Positions 1 to 10,601 of a stretch of 64,000 nt of DNA are shown piece after piece. The position numbers and the translations under genes are program-made. Below the pieces are notes generated by a model. The model ran no database searches, was not told where the DNA came from, and worked only from the letters and a program-made list of their open reading frames with translations. Each line of letters begins with the position of its first letter. Position 1 is the stretch's first letter. Origin of the DNA: Riptortus pedestris (Eukaryota > Arthropoda > Insecta > Hemiptera > Alydidae); contig CM032233.1 of NCBI GenBank assembly GCA_019009955.1, positions 123,483,501 through 123,547,500 of the forward strand, in the 5' to 3' direction.

Positions 1-100
1 TAATAGCTTATTGTTGATATGATATGAGTAGGTGTGGGCTGACAACTATACTGAAGGCTGACAACTAAAAAATCCAAATATCTCAGTTAATGTTCATAAT
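1..100 (-). repeat. HINE internal fragment, cut by window edge
   Basis: Matches the internal HINE block with 'gagtagg..tggg' and 'aaaaaatccaaatatctc' on the minus strand. It forms an inverted repeat with the plus-strand HINE material that follows (about 116-230), so the first 230 bases could fold back on themselves. The left part lies outside the window. Confidence 0.75.
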
Positions 101-115
101 ATACAAAATATTTAT

Positions 116-355
116 ATCACTATCATCACTATCTTGATTATTAACCAAGATATTTACATTTTTTACTTTTCAGGCTTCAATAAACCCCCACTCCTACTCA
201 TGGCGTATTAAAAATAAGCTGTTATATTATGAAGCACATTATTGTAAGTCTAAATACCAAATATTGTTCTCAATGAATTTTAAAGTTTTAAGATAAATGC
301 AAATACGTGATGCACGTGGGAACTGCTTAGTTAACGGAGCAGCTGCGTGACGGAC
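116..355 (+). mobile_element. HINE 3' half (5' end missing)
   Basis: Carries the HINE 3' core (CCCCCACTCCTACTCAT, then a subterminal inverted repeat decayed to GGGAACTGCTTAG) and ends GCAGCTGCGTGACGGAC|T at 355. The terminal hairpin is mutated. The sequence beyond the end (356-505) recurs beyond the end of another copy at 63648, which is unusual for a simple insertion. Confidence 0.8.
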
Positions 356-505
356 TTTTATTACCCCACTTGAATAGCCTTGCAGAGTTAATGGGCAGAC
401 GACAGTCTGGGACGACAGCTTTATGTGCCTACTCCACGACATCGTCCAGTTCTGGGCTAACTCTCATTTATAATTGCATTTTGTAATAAAAATAAATTCT
501 AGAAG
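356..505. repeat. Flank duplicated at the right end of the window
   Basis: This non-HINE sequence directly beyond a HINE 3' end, beginning ttattaccccacttgaatag and running to aataaattctagaag, recurs at 63649-63800 beyond another HINE 3' end with only scattered differences. The similarity continues leftwards into the HINE itself. Either a segmental duplication or joint mobilisation of element plus flank would explain it. Confidence 0.85.
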
Positions 506-817
506 TTATTTAAATAATAACGTGTCCCAAAAATTCTACTTTTAGCGTAACTATGAAAGCAGTCCGTGTAATGTCCACGAGGAAGGTTCTGATAGTTCCC
601 CTCCTGTTGAGTTCTATTTTAAGGGGGAGTTTTGAGATAATGAGGTGGAGAATATAACTCTGGTTTATGGGTTACGCGACAATTGCCGCGTCCCGGCCGG
701 GTTGTAAAAAGCAGGAGGCAGCTACCATAAATCAATACGTGCTTACAATCCATATTGCTATACCGTTACATTCAATGTTATCATTAATAAAATGTAAAAT
801 AAAAATAAAAGAGAGTG
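506..817. other. Unassigned AT-rich sequence
   Basis: I recognise no element or gene here. An open frame from 667 runs into the LINE remnant downstream only because the intervening (TA)n repeat has no stop in that frame, so its start is not meaningful. Confidence 0.5.
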
Positions 818-830
818 TGTGTATATATAT

Positions 831-891
<61 letters not shown>

Positions 892-897
892 TATAGA
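818..897. repeat. (TG)n/(TA)n/(CA)n compound microsatellite
   Basis: Tracts of GTGTGTATATATATACACACACATATATA, written here only as classes, abut the 5'-truncated end of the LINE remnant at about 895. Confidence 0.95.
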
Positions 898-1275
898 TGG
901 TATACGACTTCGAAAGGACAACATTCAAAAATAATTATTTCAGACATTAAAGAATATTTAGGAGAAAAATTAAAATCAACAAACTATTACTTGACACAAT
1001 TATTTACAGGGCACGGAACATCAAACTCTTACTTTAATCGTTTTGGCCTAACAGATCAACCAAACTGTTACTGTGACTTTACTACTGAACATACTTACAG
1101 ACACTTCCTCTATAACTGCATACTACTAACGAACCAAAGTGAAGACTTGAAAACCGAATTAAAATGCCTATAAGATGGACTGTTGAGGAAAAACTTTTAT
1201 TTTATAATCACAATAAACTACTAAAAAAATTTGCTGGAGAAATGTATTACTACCTGAATTATTTAAAACTGAAAT
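895..1275 (+). pseudogene. LINE polyprotein C-terminus (I/R1-like), frameshifted
   Basis: The translation contains YLTQLFTGHGTSNSYFNRFG followed by a Cys/His cluster (C-Y-C...H-T-Y-R-H-F-L-Y-N-C). This is the arrangement seen after the RNase H domain at the C-terminus of I/R1-type non-LTR retrotransposon proteins. The first frame stops at 1171-1173. A neighbouring frame continues PIRWTVEEKLLFYNHNK and stops near 1275, so one 1-nt frameshift splits the tail. The 5' side is truncated at a (TA)n/(CA)n tract. It is dead as a gene. The clade assignment is tentative. Confidence 0.75.
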
Positions 1276-1524
1276 AAAGTTAAATTAATTATTTATTCAT
1301 CATTGACACCTAAATTTGTTTTTCTTTTCTTTTTTATTTTCTTTCCGTTGTAAATAATTTAATTTTACAAATATTTTATTTTATTCATAGTTAAAAAAAT
1401 GTAATGTATCAATCACGTATGTACAAATGTACAAACACGTTATGTACAAATTGTTGTACGGGGCGTGTGGCTAATACACTCCCTTCCTGTAGGTTTACTC
1501 CAGGAAGGAAATAAATAAATTATA
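1276..1524 (+). repeat. LINE 3' UTR with terminal stem-loop
   Basis: Follows the LINE coding remnant. It ends with a perfect 8-bp stem (CCTTCCTG at 1482-1489, CAGGAAGG at 1501-1508, 11-nt loop) and then an AAATAAATAAAT-type tail into (TA)n. A second copy of this 3' end, including the stem, lies on the minus strand at 42417-42482. Such a stem next to the tail may be the reverse-transcriptase recognition site; this is inference. Confidence 0.75.
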
Positions 1525-1591
1525 TATATATATATAAAGGAAAAAGCCAGTAAAGAAGAAAAAAGATTAAACAGATATACCGTACCCTTTT

Positions 1592-2542
1592 AGCAGATTT
1601 CCCTCAAGGGAAATCAGCTATTGTGGTCGTACTCATGACGCGATTTTCGAAAAATTTCTTCAAATGTCCATCGATCCTGCTCAGGAGATGACGAAAATGA
1701 GGTCCGTTCAAAATTTTATATATATATATTTGTCTGTTAACGACGCTCTAGCGGTCGCAATTTTTGTTTGATCGTTACGAAACTCGATATTTAACTGTTT
1801 TATGTAAAAAGACAGATCAAGTTAATTAATGGCTGAAATCGGACCAGAGGGAGGGGGGTTTAGAGGGGAGATTTTCGAAACTTCGAAATATCTCCGTTAT
1901 TATGCATCGGATCGAAAAATTGTATATAATCAATCTTATTGCAAATTAAATGTACTATAAATACTGTTATATACGTTTACTCTCTATCTTGAATATTAAC
2001 CGAGATATTTGCATTTTTCAGTTTTCAGCAAACCGTCACTTCTACTCATTTTACGTAAACAATACTCTGCTACATAATAAATCACATTATTGGTTAATGT
2101 TTAAATACTAAAAATTGTATTCAAGAGACATTTATTTATTATTTATTTTTATTATACGAGATACATGCAAATATGTCCTGGTGACCCCCCCCCCAATCTT
2201 AAAGTTTTGGACTACTAAAATTTTATTGATTGAGATAACAATTATTCTGACTCATTATTAATTACAGTACTAGATATAGTAAATAGTTCTCAATAAAATT
2301 AATGTGTTATATTCTGATATATTTCAGTAATTGTTTTTCTTTCCGGTGTGAGGCGGGCCGACCCGTTTGTTTACATTTCTAACCTAGCGCTTCCTGTCGG
2401 CAGGTTATTGAAATTGGATGAAACATTTTATTTCCGTTTGTATTTATTCACGGTGCTGTTGTGTTACCAGTATGTATATTTATCTATTACTAAACTTCAC
2501 GAGGGAAATCTGCTTAGTTTACGCAGCCCCTGCGTGACGGAC
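1592..2542 (+). mobile_element. HINE copy, full length (~950 bp form)
   Basis: Starts AGCAGATTTCCCTCAAGGG after TTTT and ends GCAGCCCCTGCGTGACGGAC before TTTTT. In order it has the 5' palindrome, the block CGATCCTGCTCAGGAG, a short (TA)n at about 1717-1730, the TTTGTCTGTTAACG core, a G-rich patch near 1850, a C-tract near 2186, the subterminal GGGAAATCTGCT and the terminal hairpin. It encodes no protein. A second HINE starts only about 38 bp downstream. Confidence 0.85.
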
Positions 2543-2580
2543 TTTTTAATCTCTTCTTCAAATAAAAGTCTTAAAGTTTT

Positions 2581-2677
2581 AGCAGATTTCCCTTAAGTCC
2601 TCAAGACGCGATTCTTGAAAATGGTCTATAAATGCCCATCAATTCTACCTAGTAGATGAAGAAAATGAGGTCCGTTC

Positions 2678-2743
<66 letters not shown>

Positions 2744-3513
2744 TAGGGTTATAGAAACCTCCCTTGTTTTGTTTACACAGCAGGGACACAGCCTCATGTT
2801 TTGTATAACATAAACGTTATAATATAGTTCAACAAACAATAAGACAATATACTACAGATATACAAAACATAAGGTAACCATGCTGTGTAAACAGAACAAG
2901 GGAGGCTGCTATAACCCTAGTCTTAAGTGCAATAGTCATGTGTAATAGTTTTTAAGTATCTTTAGTCTTGGTAAGTAATAATAGAAAAAACACCCCTTTT
3001 CCACTGTAGTTAAATAACAATGTGCAATATTATAAAGTAGTACCTGTAATTTTACAGCCCTGAAGAAGAGAAAATAAAGATTATCGAAATATCGGCATAA
3101 ACTAAGATTTTTTCACCAACATTGACCAAAACTCCAAAAAGAATAACAACACCATATATAAATATAACCAGGTCGAAACTTCAACACAATATATATATAT
3201 ATATTTGTCTTTTACTGCTCTAGCGGTCGCAATTCTTGTTTGATCGTATCCAAAGTCGATATATAAGTGATTCATGCAAAACTAAAGGTCAAGTTCATTA
3301 ATAGCTGAAATCGAACAACTGGCAAGCATTTGCTGGTAACTCAAGTATTAAGCGAGTTATTCCTAAGCTCTTGTTTTCGGCTTTATACCCCCCTCTCCTT
3401 CAAACCTTTTACTCATCGGTTTTATATAGAAATGGAGAACATGTTATGAGATGAGATCACAAGCATGTTATAACAGTACGAGGGAAATATGCTTAGTTTA
3501 CACGGCCCCAGAG
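2581..3513 (+). mobile_element. HINE copy carrying a nested Penelope-like repeat
   Basis: Begins AGCAGATTTCCCTTAAG, lacks the second half of the 5' palindrome, and reaches (TA)n at 2684-2741. A foreign element occupies 2742-3189, after which (TA)n resumes and the HINE core continues (tttgtcttttactgctctag). The 3' end is degenerate (GGGAAATATGCTTAGTTTACACGGCCCC, split here by class only) and the final GACGGAC is lost. Confidence 0.8.
2742..3189 (+). mobile_element. Penelope-like or LINE-like repeat PX, copy 1
   Basis: Lies within the (TA)n tract of the enclosing HINE. It has inverted arms of about 41 bp (2742-2783 and 2880-2921), then the tail with CTGAAGAAGAG...CGAAAT at 3060-3089 and ACATTGACCAAAACTCC. 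Related copies are at 42134-42416 (minus) and 51290-51625 (plus). Inverted terminal fragments and a CUGANGA...GAAA motif recall Penelope-like LTRs. No reverse transcriptase is visible, so the class is uncertain. Confidence 0.55.
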
Positions 3514-4379
3514 TTTATCATTTGGATATGTTGTTAAGTTAGTTTGAAGTATTCTTATTATTGATGGTGATTGTAACCAGGTTTCGATTTAGGATTGCAT
3601 TTTTGTGCCTTCCTACAAGTGCAGACGAAGCCGGTCAAGAGAAAGCATGTCTCTCTAAGCCGTGGGCTGACTTTGGTCGAAGGTGTAAAGATTATAAGAG
3701 GCATTGAAGTAAATAACGCACAACATGTAGAGTGTTAACAAAGTTAATTGTGCGAAATTGTATTTCTATAAATTCTGTCCCTGTGCCTACCACTGGTATT
3801 AAAATGAAATTGATTTTCAGTTATTGTTTGAATGCTTTGTGTGGTCACGTACAGGAATTAGGGTCGACAACCTGAATGAAGACGACTAGGGGCTGTTGGA
3901 GAGGCCTGCGGGGATGGGGTGGGCAGGTATACGGAGCAGCACCCATCTAGATAAAGGGAGTCTAAGAAGTCATGAAATGGTGTGAGCAATCGCTTCTAAG
4001 GAGAGGTCTTGCTGGATATCCCCAATGGAGTGAGGTGTGTCTCACTATTCAGCGGATGAAGTTGTTTCGGGAGGATTGGAGGTTAGTTAAGGTTTTTGCT
4101 AGGAATCGGAGGAGTGTTTGATATTTTGTTCTACATACAACGCTTAATTATACAGTTTGGTAACATTCAAACTAAAATTGGGAGCCCCGGAGCGTTAACA
4201 GAGAAACATACCTATAGCTCTTAGCCATGCCCACCACTTTAGACCAAAGGGAAGAGAAGGGGAGGGATTATGAGCTATGATGCTGTACCTATCTAGACTA
4301 GATATGATGGACTAGGAATGAATGAGAGGGAGAGATGGGCAGTGAGAAAGTTTTGTATGTATATATACGGGAGAGGGGG
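3514..4379. other. Low-copy sequence, nothing recognised
   Basis: I see no repeat family here. A 49-codon open frame on the plus strand (about 3972-4121, MKWCEQSLLRRGLAGYPQWS...) looks protein-like in composition but matches no family I know and may be chance. Confidence 0.4.
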
Positions 4380-4380
4380 G

Positions 4381-4600
<220 letters not shown>

Positions 4601-4603
4601 ACA

Positions 4604-4703
4604 ATAATAGGCACCAAGAATTTAAATTTGTCCGTAGGTATAATAAAAGAAGAACTTCAAGAAGGAGTACTTCTAGATGCTGTCAGAATAGTGCGAACAT
4701 TTT
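4604..4703 (+). pseudogene. LINE C-terminal remnant (R4/Dong-like type)
   Basis: Encodes GTKNLNLSVGIIKEELQEG followed by VLLDAVRIVRTF. It closely resembles the end of the remnant at 22695-22945 (GTKYLNL...KAVLLDAA), and the pattern +AVLLDxxxIVRxF is typical of the C-terminus of LINE proteins with a restriction-like endonuclease domain. It lies immediately upstream of a HINE 5' end. The same junction occurs in inverse orientation at 13998-14105. Confidence 0.65.
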
Positions 4704-4828
4704 AGCAAATTTACTTTAAGGGAAATCAGCTATTGAGGTTTTACTCATGACACGATTTTCAAAAAATGTAATCAAATGTCTATCGATACTACCTACTACT
4801 GATACTACCGAGCAGTTCAAAATTGTGC

Positions 4829-4884
<56 letters not shown>

Positions 4885-5713
4885 ACTTCTCTGTTACCGC
4901 TCTAACGGCCACAATTTTGGTTTAATCGTTACCAAAATCGATATTTAATCGTTTAGTGCAAAAAGAAAGATCAAGTTCTTTAATGACTGAAATCCGACTA
5001 GCGGGAGGGTGGGCTTAGAGGGGAGGAATTTAGAAAATTCTTAATATCTCCGTTACGTCGGATCGAAAAAATATATAGAATTCATCTTATACCAAATTAA
5101 ATGTGCTATAAATATTGTTACATACATTTATTCTCTATCTTGAATATTAACCGAGATATTTGAATTTTAATTAAGTGTGTGTGGATAAAGGACGACTGAG
5201 ATCGGCTATTGTCGATTCTCGTTGTAAGTTTCCGGATTATATCGGCCGTTTCCGTAAATGTTCGGCTCACGTGTAAGCTTCTTCTAACCTAAGGTTCTTG
5301 TCGTGTAAGCTTTTACTTTGTGCGATATATGCAAATACGTTCTGTTCATCTACCCCCCTTCTTTAGTTCTTGGACTACTAAAATTTTAATTATTAAAATA
5401 CAAATTATCCTGATTCATTATAAATTGCAATATTAAATATAGTAAATAGCTTGCAATAAAGTTAATGTGTTATACTCAGATATATAACAGTAATTGTTTT
5501 TCTCTCCGGTGAAGAATATGTCTTCACAATTTAGAACTGTTTACAATTTAGAAGCCGTTTCCGTTGGGCGGTTATTACAATTAACTAAATGATTTCTCAT
5601 TGCCGTTTGTATTTACTCACGGTGGTGTTAAGTGTTAGCAGTATGCCGATTTCTCTATTGTAAAACTTCACGTGGGAAATCTGCTTAGTTTACGCAGCCC
5701 CTGCGTGACGGAC
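4704..5713 (+). mobile_element. HINE copy, full length (~1 kb form)
   Basis: Starts AGCAAATTTACTTTAAGGG and ends TGCGTGACGGAC|TTTTTT, with an intact 3' hairpin. The microsatellite is GTGCGTG then (TA)n at about 4829-4881. It has the ~950-bp-form 3' region (CACGGTGGTGTTAAGTG near 5620). The 5' palindrome is decayed, suggesting an older copy. Its closest structural partner here is 13079-13998, which shares the LINE remnant beside its 5' end. Confidence 0.85.
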
Positions 5714-5902
5714 TTTTTTAGTTTTTAGCCTATAAGTAAACCCCCATTTTTAGACATCGCACTTTAAAAATGAGCTGATCTATCATGAAACGTCTTATTC
5801 CAAGCGTAAATACTAAATATCAAACCTTTATTACGTGATATACATTACGCCATCAATTAAGATTTTATTGACCGCCTGCTTCTACTCATTATTTTTTTTT
5901 TT
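5714..5902 (+). repeat. Older HINE 3' fragment
   Basis: Reads agtttttagcctataagtaa then cccccatttttag, a diverged form of the HINE 3' region, up to the T-run where the next copy starts. It suggests that the copies on either side inserted into an older element. Confidence 0.6.
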
Positions 5903-6047
5903 AGCAGATTTCCCTTAAGGGAAATCAGCTATTGAGGTCGTACTCAAGATGCGAGTTTCGAAAAATTTCTTCAAATGTCCATCGATCCTACCCAGGAGAT
6001 GACGAAAATAAGGTCCCTTCAAAATTATATATATATATGTATATATC

Positions 6048-6078
<31 letters not shown>

Positions 6079-6630
6079 CTGTTAACGCTCTAGCGGTCGC
6101 AATTCTTGTTTGATCTTTACCAAACTCGGAATTTAATCGTTTTATGTACAAAGAAAGATCAAGTTCGTTAACGGCTGAAATCGGACCAGTGGGAGAGGGG
6201 GTTTACAGGGGGAGGATTTTTGAAAATTCAAAATATCTCCGTTATTATGCGTCGGATCGAAATATTGTATAGAATAAATCTTATTGCAAATTAAATTTAC
6301 TATATATATTGTTCTATACATTTATTCTGTATCTTGAATATTAACCGAGATATTTGCATTTGTATTCTGCGTGTGGTCACCAGTAGACTATGTTCGGACT
6401 TTCCGCCGAGAGCTCTTGTGGCCGTTTCCATAACTATTCGTCCCTCGTGAATAGGTTTAGAGGTTAGGTCAACTGTTTTTTGCGGCTAGAAACTACTGGG
6501 TTATTACGCCCTAAATAATGTTTTAGGTTTAGAGGTTTCTTACTACTACAGTTGTTATTAGGCTGATTTCCCTATTGTAAAACTTCACGTGCGAAATCTG
6601 CTTAGTTTACGCAGCCCCTGCGTGACGGAC
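5903..6630 (+). mobile_element. HINE copy, young-looking 730-bp form
   Basis: Both termini are intact (AGCAGATTTCCCTTAAGGG and GCAGCCCCTGCGTGACGGAC) and the 5' palindrome is perfect at GATTTCCCTTAAGGGAAATC. (TA)n lies near 6027-6074. The 3' region carries GTTTTTTGCGGCTAGAAACT, shared closely with the copies at 7836-8583 and 18410-19148, so these three appear to be a recent subfamily. Confidence 0.9.
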
Positions 6631-7684
6631 TTTTTGAAATGAGAATATATGGCCAGCCGAGATCAGTTGTGTGTTATACCGATATGTATGAAATATGCTT
6701 GAGGGTTTTTTTTTTTTGATTCCCCACAACGAGCTACTGTTTCATAACTAAAAAACTGAAAGTCAAAGGTAACGTCCATCTAAAATTGTGTAGTTTAATG
6801 TGTTAGGGAGTGTCGAGTTGTAATGTTCGCCAAGTAAGAGAAAGCTGAGTATGTGTTGGCAACTATTTCTTTCTTCCAATGAGTCATTCTGTGGGCAAAA
6901 GCATGTTCAAGCATTCATTTAATAGTCAAAAGGTGGAATTTAGAAACCAAATAAGATGTTTTATAATAGCTTTTTTAAAAAAAATAATAAAAAATTCAGT
7001 GTTATTTAATATGCCTTTTAATGGCGATCATAAAGTTGAATGTTGACTATGCTGAGACTATTTCAACAACTTTCTCTGCATAGCTTCAACAACCATCTTA
7101 TTTTTAGTGAAGTTTTATATTACTTTAAAAACATAAAATGATTTTATTCGAATAAGGAGTTATTAAAAAATAATAAAAAATAGATTCTAGAATGTTTAAA
7201 ACTGCTGGAGGTAAGGCTTACTTGGACATTCTCTCTCCAGGATTGGGAATTAATATTATGTCATATTTAACTCTATATATCCACAACCTTGCTTAAGTTT
7301 AGGGTTTCTGCTACTTTTCACACTCCGATAGATATTAGTAGAAATAGGTTTGTTAATAATCTTGTTCAAAATATTTGTATTAATTCTTTTTAGAAAGGGA
7401 AAGACATTACATTAATTTTACAGATATTTGAAGAGTGCTCTCGGGGAATTAGCTATTGCATATACCACATAATTATTTAAGTATTTTCATGGCCAATAAC
7501 ATAATTTCTATTCTAAATTTATATCAATGAAACTCAATAATTAAAATTCATTACTTAAATTGCCGACTAACTTGGGACACTCCAAAACGGGGTTTGTAAA
7601 ACAAATCGATGAACAAATTCCTAAATATTTATGTCGCTATGAAACAGAAAGACAAATATTACAGAAGATCCTATATACGAAAAG
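6631..7684. other. AT-rich low-copy sequence
   Basis: No element was recognised. Near 6694 it contains taccgatatgtatgaaatat then gcttgagg, a motif that recurs beside a palindrome at 19784-19809. There is no open frame of note. Confidence 0.45.
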
Positions 7685-7835
7685 TCCGCCACGCAGGGGC
7701 TGCATAAACTAAGCAGATTTCGCACGTGCTGATATGACACACTAGTGAGCTCGTCTCGCCACATATTCTCTGTTTCTGTGTAAAAACCAATGAGTAAAAA
7801 AGAAATTTACTGAAGACTGAAAAAATTCCGTCACG

Positions 7836-8376
7836 CAGGGGCTGCGTAAACTAAGCAGATTTCCCACGTGTAGTTTTACAATAGAGAAATCTGCCTAATA
7901 ACAACTGTAGTAGTAAGAAACCTCTAAACCTAAAACATTATTTAGGGCGTAATAACACAGTAGTTTCTAGCCCCAAAACACAGTTAACCTAACCTCTAAA
8001 CCTATTCACGAGGGACGAATAGTTATGGAAACGGCCGCCAGAGCTCTCGGCGGAAAGTCCGAACATAGCCTACTGGTGACCACACGCAGAATACAAATGC
8101 AAATATCTCAGTTAATATTCAAGATAGAGAATAAATGTATAGAACAATATTTATAGTAAATGTAATTTGCAATAAGATTGGTTCTATACAATTTTTCGAT
8201 CCGATACATAATAACGGAGATATTTTGAATTTTTGAAAATCCCCCCCTCTAAACCCCCCCTCCCATTGGTCCGATTTCAGCCGTTAACGAACTTGATCTT
8301 CCTTTTTATATAAAACTGTTAAATACCGAGGTTGGTGACGATTAAACAAAAATTGCGACCGCTAGAGTGTTAACAG

Positions 8377-8447
<71 letters not shown>

Positions 8448-8583
8448 TAGAGATATAGATATATATATATATATATAATTTTGAACGGACCTCATTTTCG
8501 TCATCTCCTGGGTAGGATCGATGGACATTTGAAGAAATTTTTCGAAACTCGCGTCATGAGTACGACCTGAAGGGAAATCTGCT
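7836..8583 (-). mobile_element. HINE copy, young form, nested
   Basis: 3' terminus at 7836 (one change, TTCCGTCACG) and 5' terminus at 8583 (GGGAAATCTGCT). (TA)n runs about 8381-8476 with GATAGAGATATAG interruptions. The 5' palindrome is reduced (gacctgaagggaaatctgct), so one arm has been lost. It is nested in the older copy spanning 7685-9928. Confidence 0.88.
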
Positions 8584-8977
8584 AAGAAGAAAATAGGAAT
8601 AACTCGATGAATATTTCTATAACATTTTACACACCAACCCATAATATGGGAGTTATTTTGAATTTTAGAATTTTCCCCTCTAACCCCCACCACCTGGTCC
8701 GATTTCAGACAATAAAAATATGATTTTTAGTGCTGACTCAAACAATTAAATATAGAGTATGGTATAGATCAAGAAAACATTTTCGTGACAAGAATGCAAA
8801 ATCATGGTCGATGACTACTTCACGCATCGAATTTGCAATTATCCCGCATAATCTTGAAAACAATTTATGGTATTTATGATTAGAACAATGTGTTCCATGT
8901 GTTTCCAACGCCCTATTGTCTGTATGACATGAGTAGGAGTGAGAGTTTACTAAAGGCTGAAACTAAAATAGCAAAAA

Positions 8978-9422
8978 GTCCGTCACGCAGGGGCTGCGTA
9001 AACTAAGCTTATTTCCCACGTGAAGTTATACAATAGAGAAATCTCGATACGAGAGCCAAACAGTTACGGCAATTGGCCGAACTAGCTTTTGGCGGTAAAT
9101 TCAGTCACCCGTTATCGGCCCACAATTAATAAAAATGCAAATATGTCGGTTAGTATTCAACATAGAGAATAAATGTAGAGAACAATATTTATAGTAAATT
9201 TAATTTACAATAAGATTGGTTCTTCAAGTTTTTAATCCGACGTATGGTAACGGAGATATTGCAAATTTTCGAAAATCCACCCTCTAACCCCCCCCCCCCT
9301 CCCGCTTGTCCGATTACAGCCCTTCACGACCTTGACCGGTCTTTTTGCATAAAACGTTTAAATATCGTGTTTGGCAACCATCAAGAAACGTTGTGACCGC
9401 CAGAGCGTTAATAGGCATATAT

Positions 9423-9498
<76 letters not shown>

Positions 9499-9616
9499 GA
9501 ACGGACCTCATTTTCGTCTTCTCCTGGGTAGGATCGATGGACATTTGAAGAAATTTTTCGAAAATCGCGTCATCAGTACGACCTCAATAGCTGATTTCCC
9601 ATAAGGGAAATCTGCT
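8978..9616 (-). mobile_element. HINE copy, short form, nested
   Basis: Complete from GTCCGTCACGCAGGGGCTGC at 8978 to GGGAAATCTGCT at 9616. (TA)n is at 9426-9492. Inserted between 'aaaatagcaaaaa' and 'aaaatctaaatatctc' of the older HINE, matching the uninterrupted 'aaaaaatccaaatatctc' of other copies. Confidence 0.88.
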
Positions 9617-9889
9617 AAAATCTAAATATCTCGACTAATATTCATTTAAGAGGAAATATATAAATATCACAACATTTATCCATAGTTAAATTTTTAATAA
9701 CAGCCTATATAATTTCGATCCGACTTATAATAAAGGATATATTTCAAATTTTCGAAATACCCCACTCTAACCCCTACCACTTCAACTGGTCCGATACCAG
9801 CCATTTACGAACTCGATTTTCAGTTTTGCATAAAACCCTCATATACTCAGTTTGGTACCAAAAGGCAAAACTTACGACCGCGATAACAG

Positions 9890-9928
<39 letters not shown>

Positions 9929-9933
<5 letters not shown>

Positions 9934-10476
9934 ATATTGTTCAAGCTATATTATATGGGCCAGGCATGTATTAGGCATTCTGATTGTTTATAGTGATTGT
10001 CATATTCAAAACTGAATGATCTGATAATGGAAACTCAGTCGCACTCAAAGGCTTTCCAATTCCCTCAAAACCTCTATTACTTTGACTATTTGCCCAGGCA
10101 AACGTCCAGAGTAATGGGAGTTGAGGAAGAAACCTCACGTTACGCAAAAGAGACGGTGACTAACATTTAGACTTTTACTCCGACTGTTGAACGGGAAATT
10201 AAAAGCTCCCCCACATAAACAAACGGCTTATTTATCCCTAATTTTAAGGAATTTGGTTGATTCCTAGTTTAAATTCATTCCAATATCTCGAACATATTAT
10301 CTCTTCTACTGCTCTGTCAAAATAGAATTTTATATTAGTACCGATTGTTAGGTGTTTTGTGTGTATTGTTATAAAATATTGGTTATGTTTATGATAAAAT
10401 CTCCACTGTTTGTTTCACTTTATCACTAATATAATCTTGGTTCCGTGCATAGTTTTAACGTCTGATGCATTAATTT
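9929..10476. other. Low-copy sequence, nothing recognised
   Basis: No repeat family or convincing coding frame is visible between the broken HINE and the CT/TA microsatellite. Confidence 0.45.
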
Positions 10477-10487
10477 ATCGTTTTGCT

Positions 10488-10510
10488 TTCTCTTTCTTTC
10501 TCTCTCTCTT

Positions 10511-10594
<84 letters not shown>
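10488..10594. repeat. (CT)n(TA)n compound microsatellite
   Basis: A CT tract of about 50 bp passes directly into a TA tract of about 52 bp. A similar CT-to-TA junction occurs at 41200-41272. The open frames across it (LSLSLS...YIYIYI) are not genes. Confidence 0.95.

Positions 10595-10601
<7 letters not shown>

Larger units (their letters stand above)
7685..9928 (-). mobile_element. Old long-form HINE split by two younger HINEs
   Basis: Pieces at 7685-7835, 8584-8977 and 9617-9928 join into one minus-strand long-form HINE: the 3' terminus (gtccgccacgcaggggctgc), module 1, module 2, then the core to (TA)n at 9895-9928. The 5' block beyond the microsatellite is missing. The intervening segments 7836-8583 and 8978-9616 are complete younger HINEs inserted at A-runs. 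This gives a relative age order. Confidence 0.8.

Noticed and set aside
1592..2542. HINE as a TIR-type DNA transposon (MITE)
   Set aside because: The inverted repeats are not both terminal: the 3' one is followed by a hairpin and 7-8 more bases, and the empty site shows no target duplication.
7970..8010. Telomere-like ttaacctaacc repeats
   Set aside because: Only two irregular units, part of the ordinary HINE 3' region and repeated in sister copies.
8370..9604. Open frames with YIYIYI runs, here and at many other (TA)n tracts
   Set aside because: (TA)n has no stop in the IY frame; the flanks are HINE sequence on both strands.
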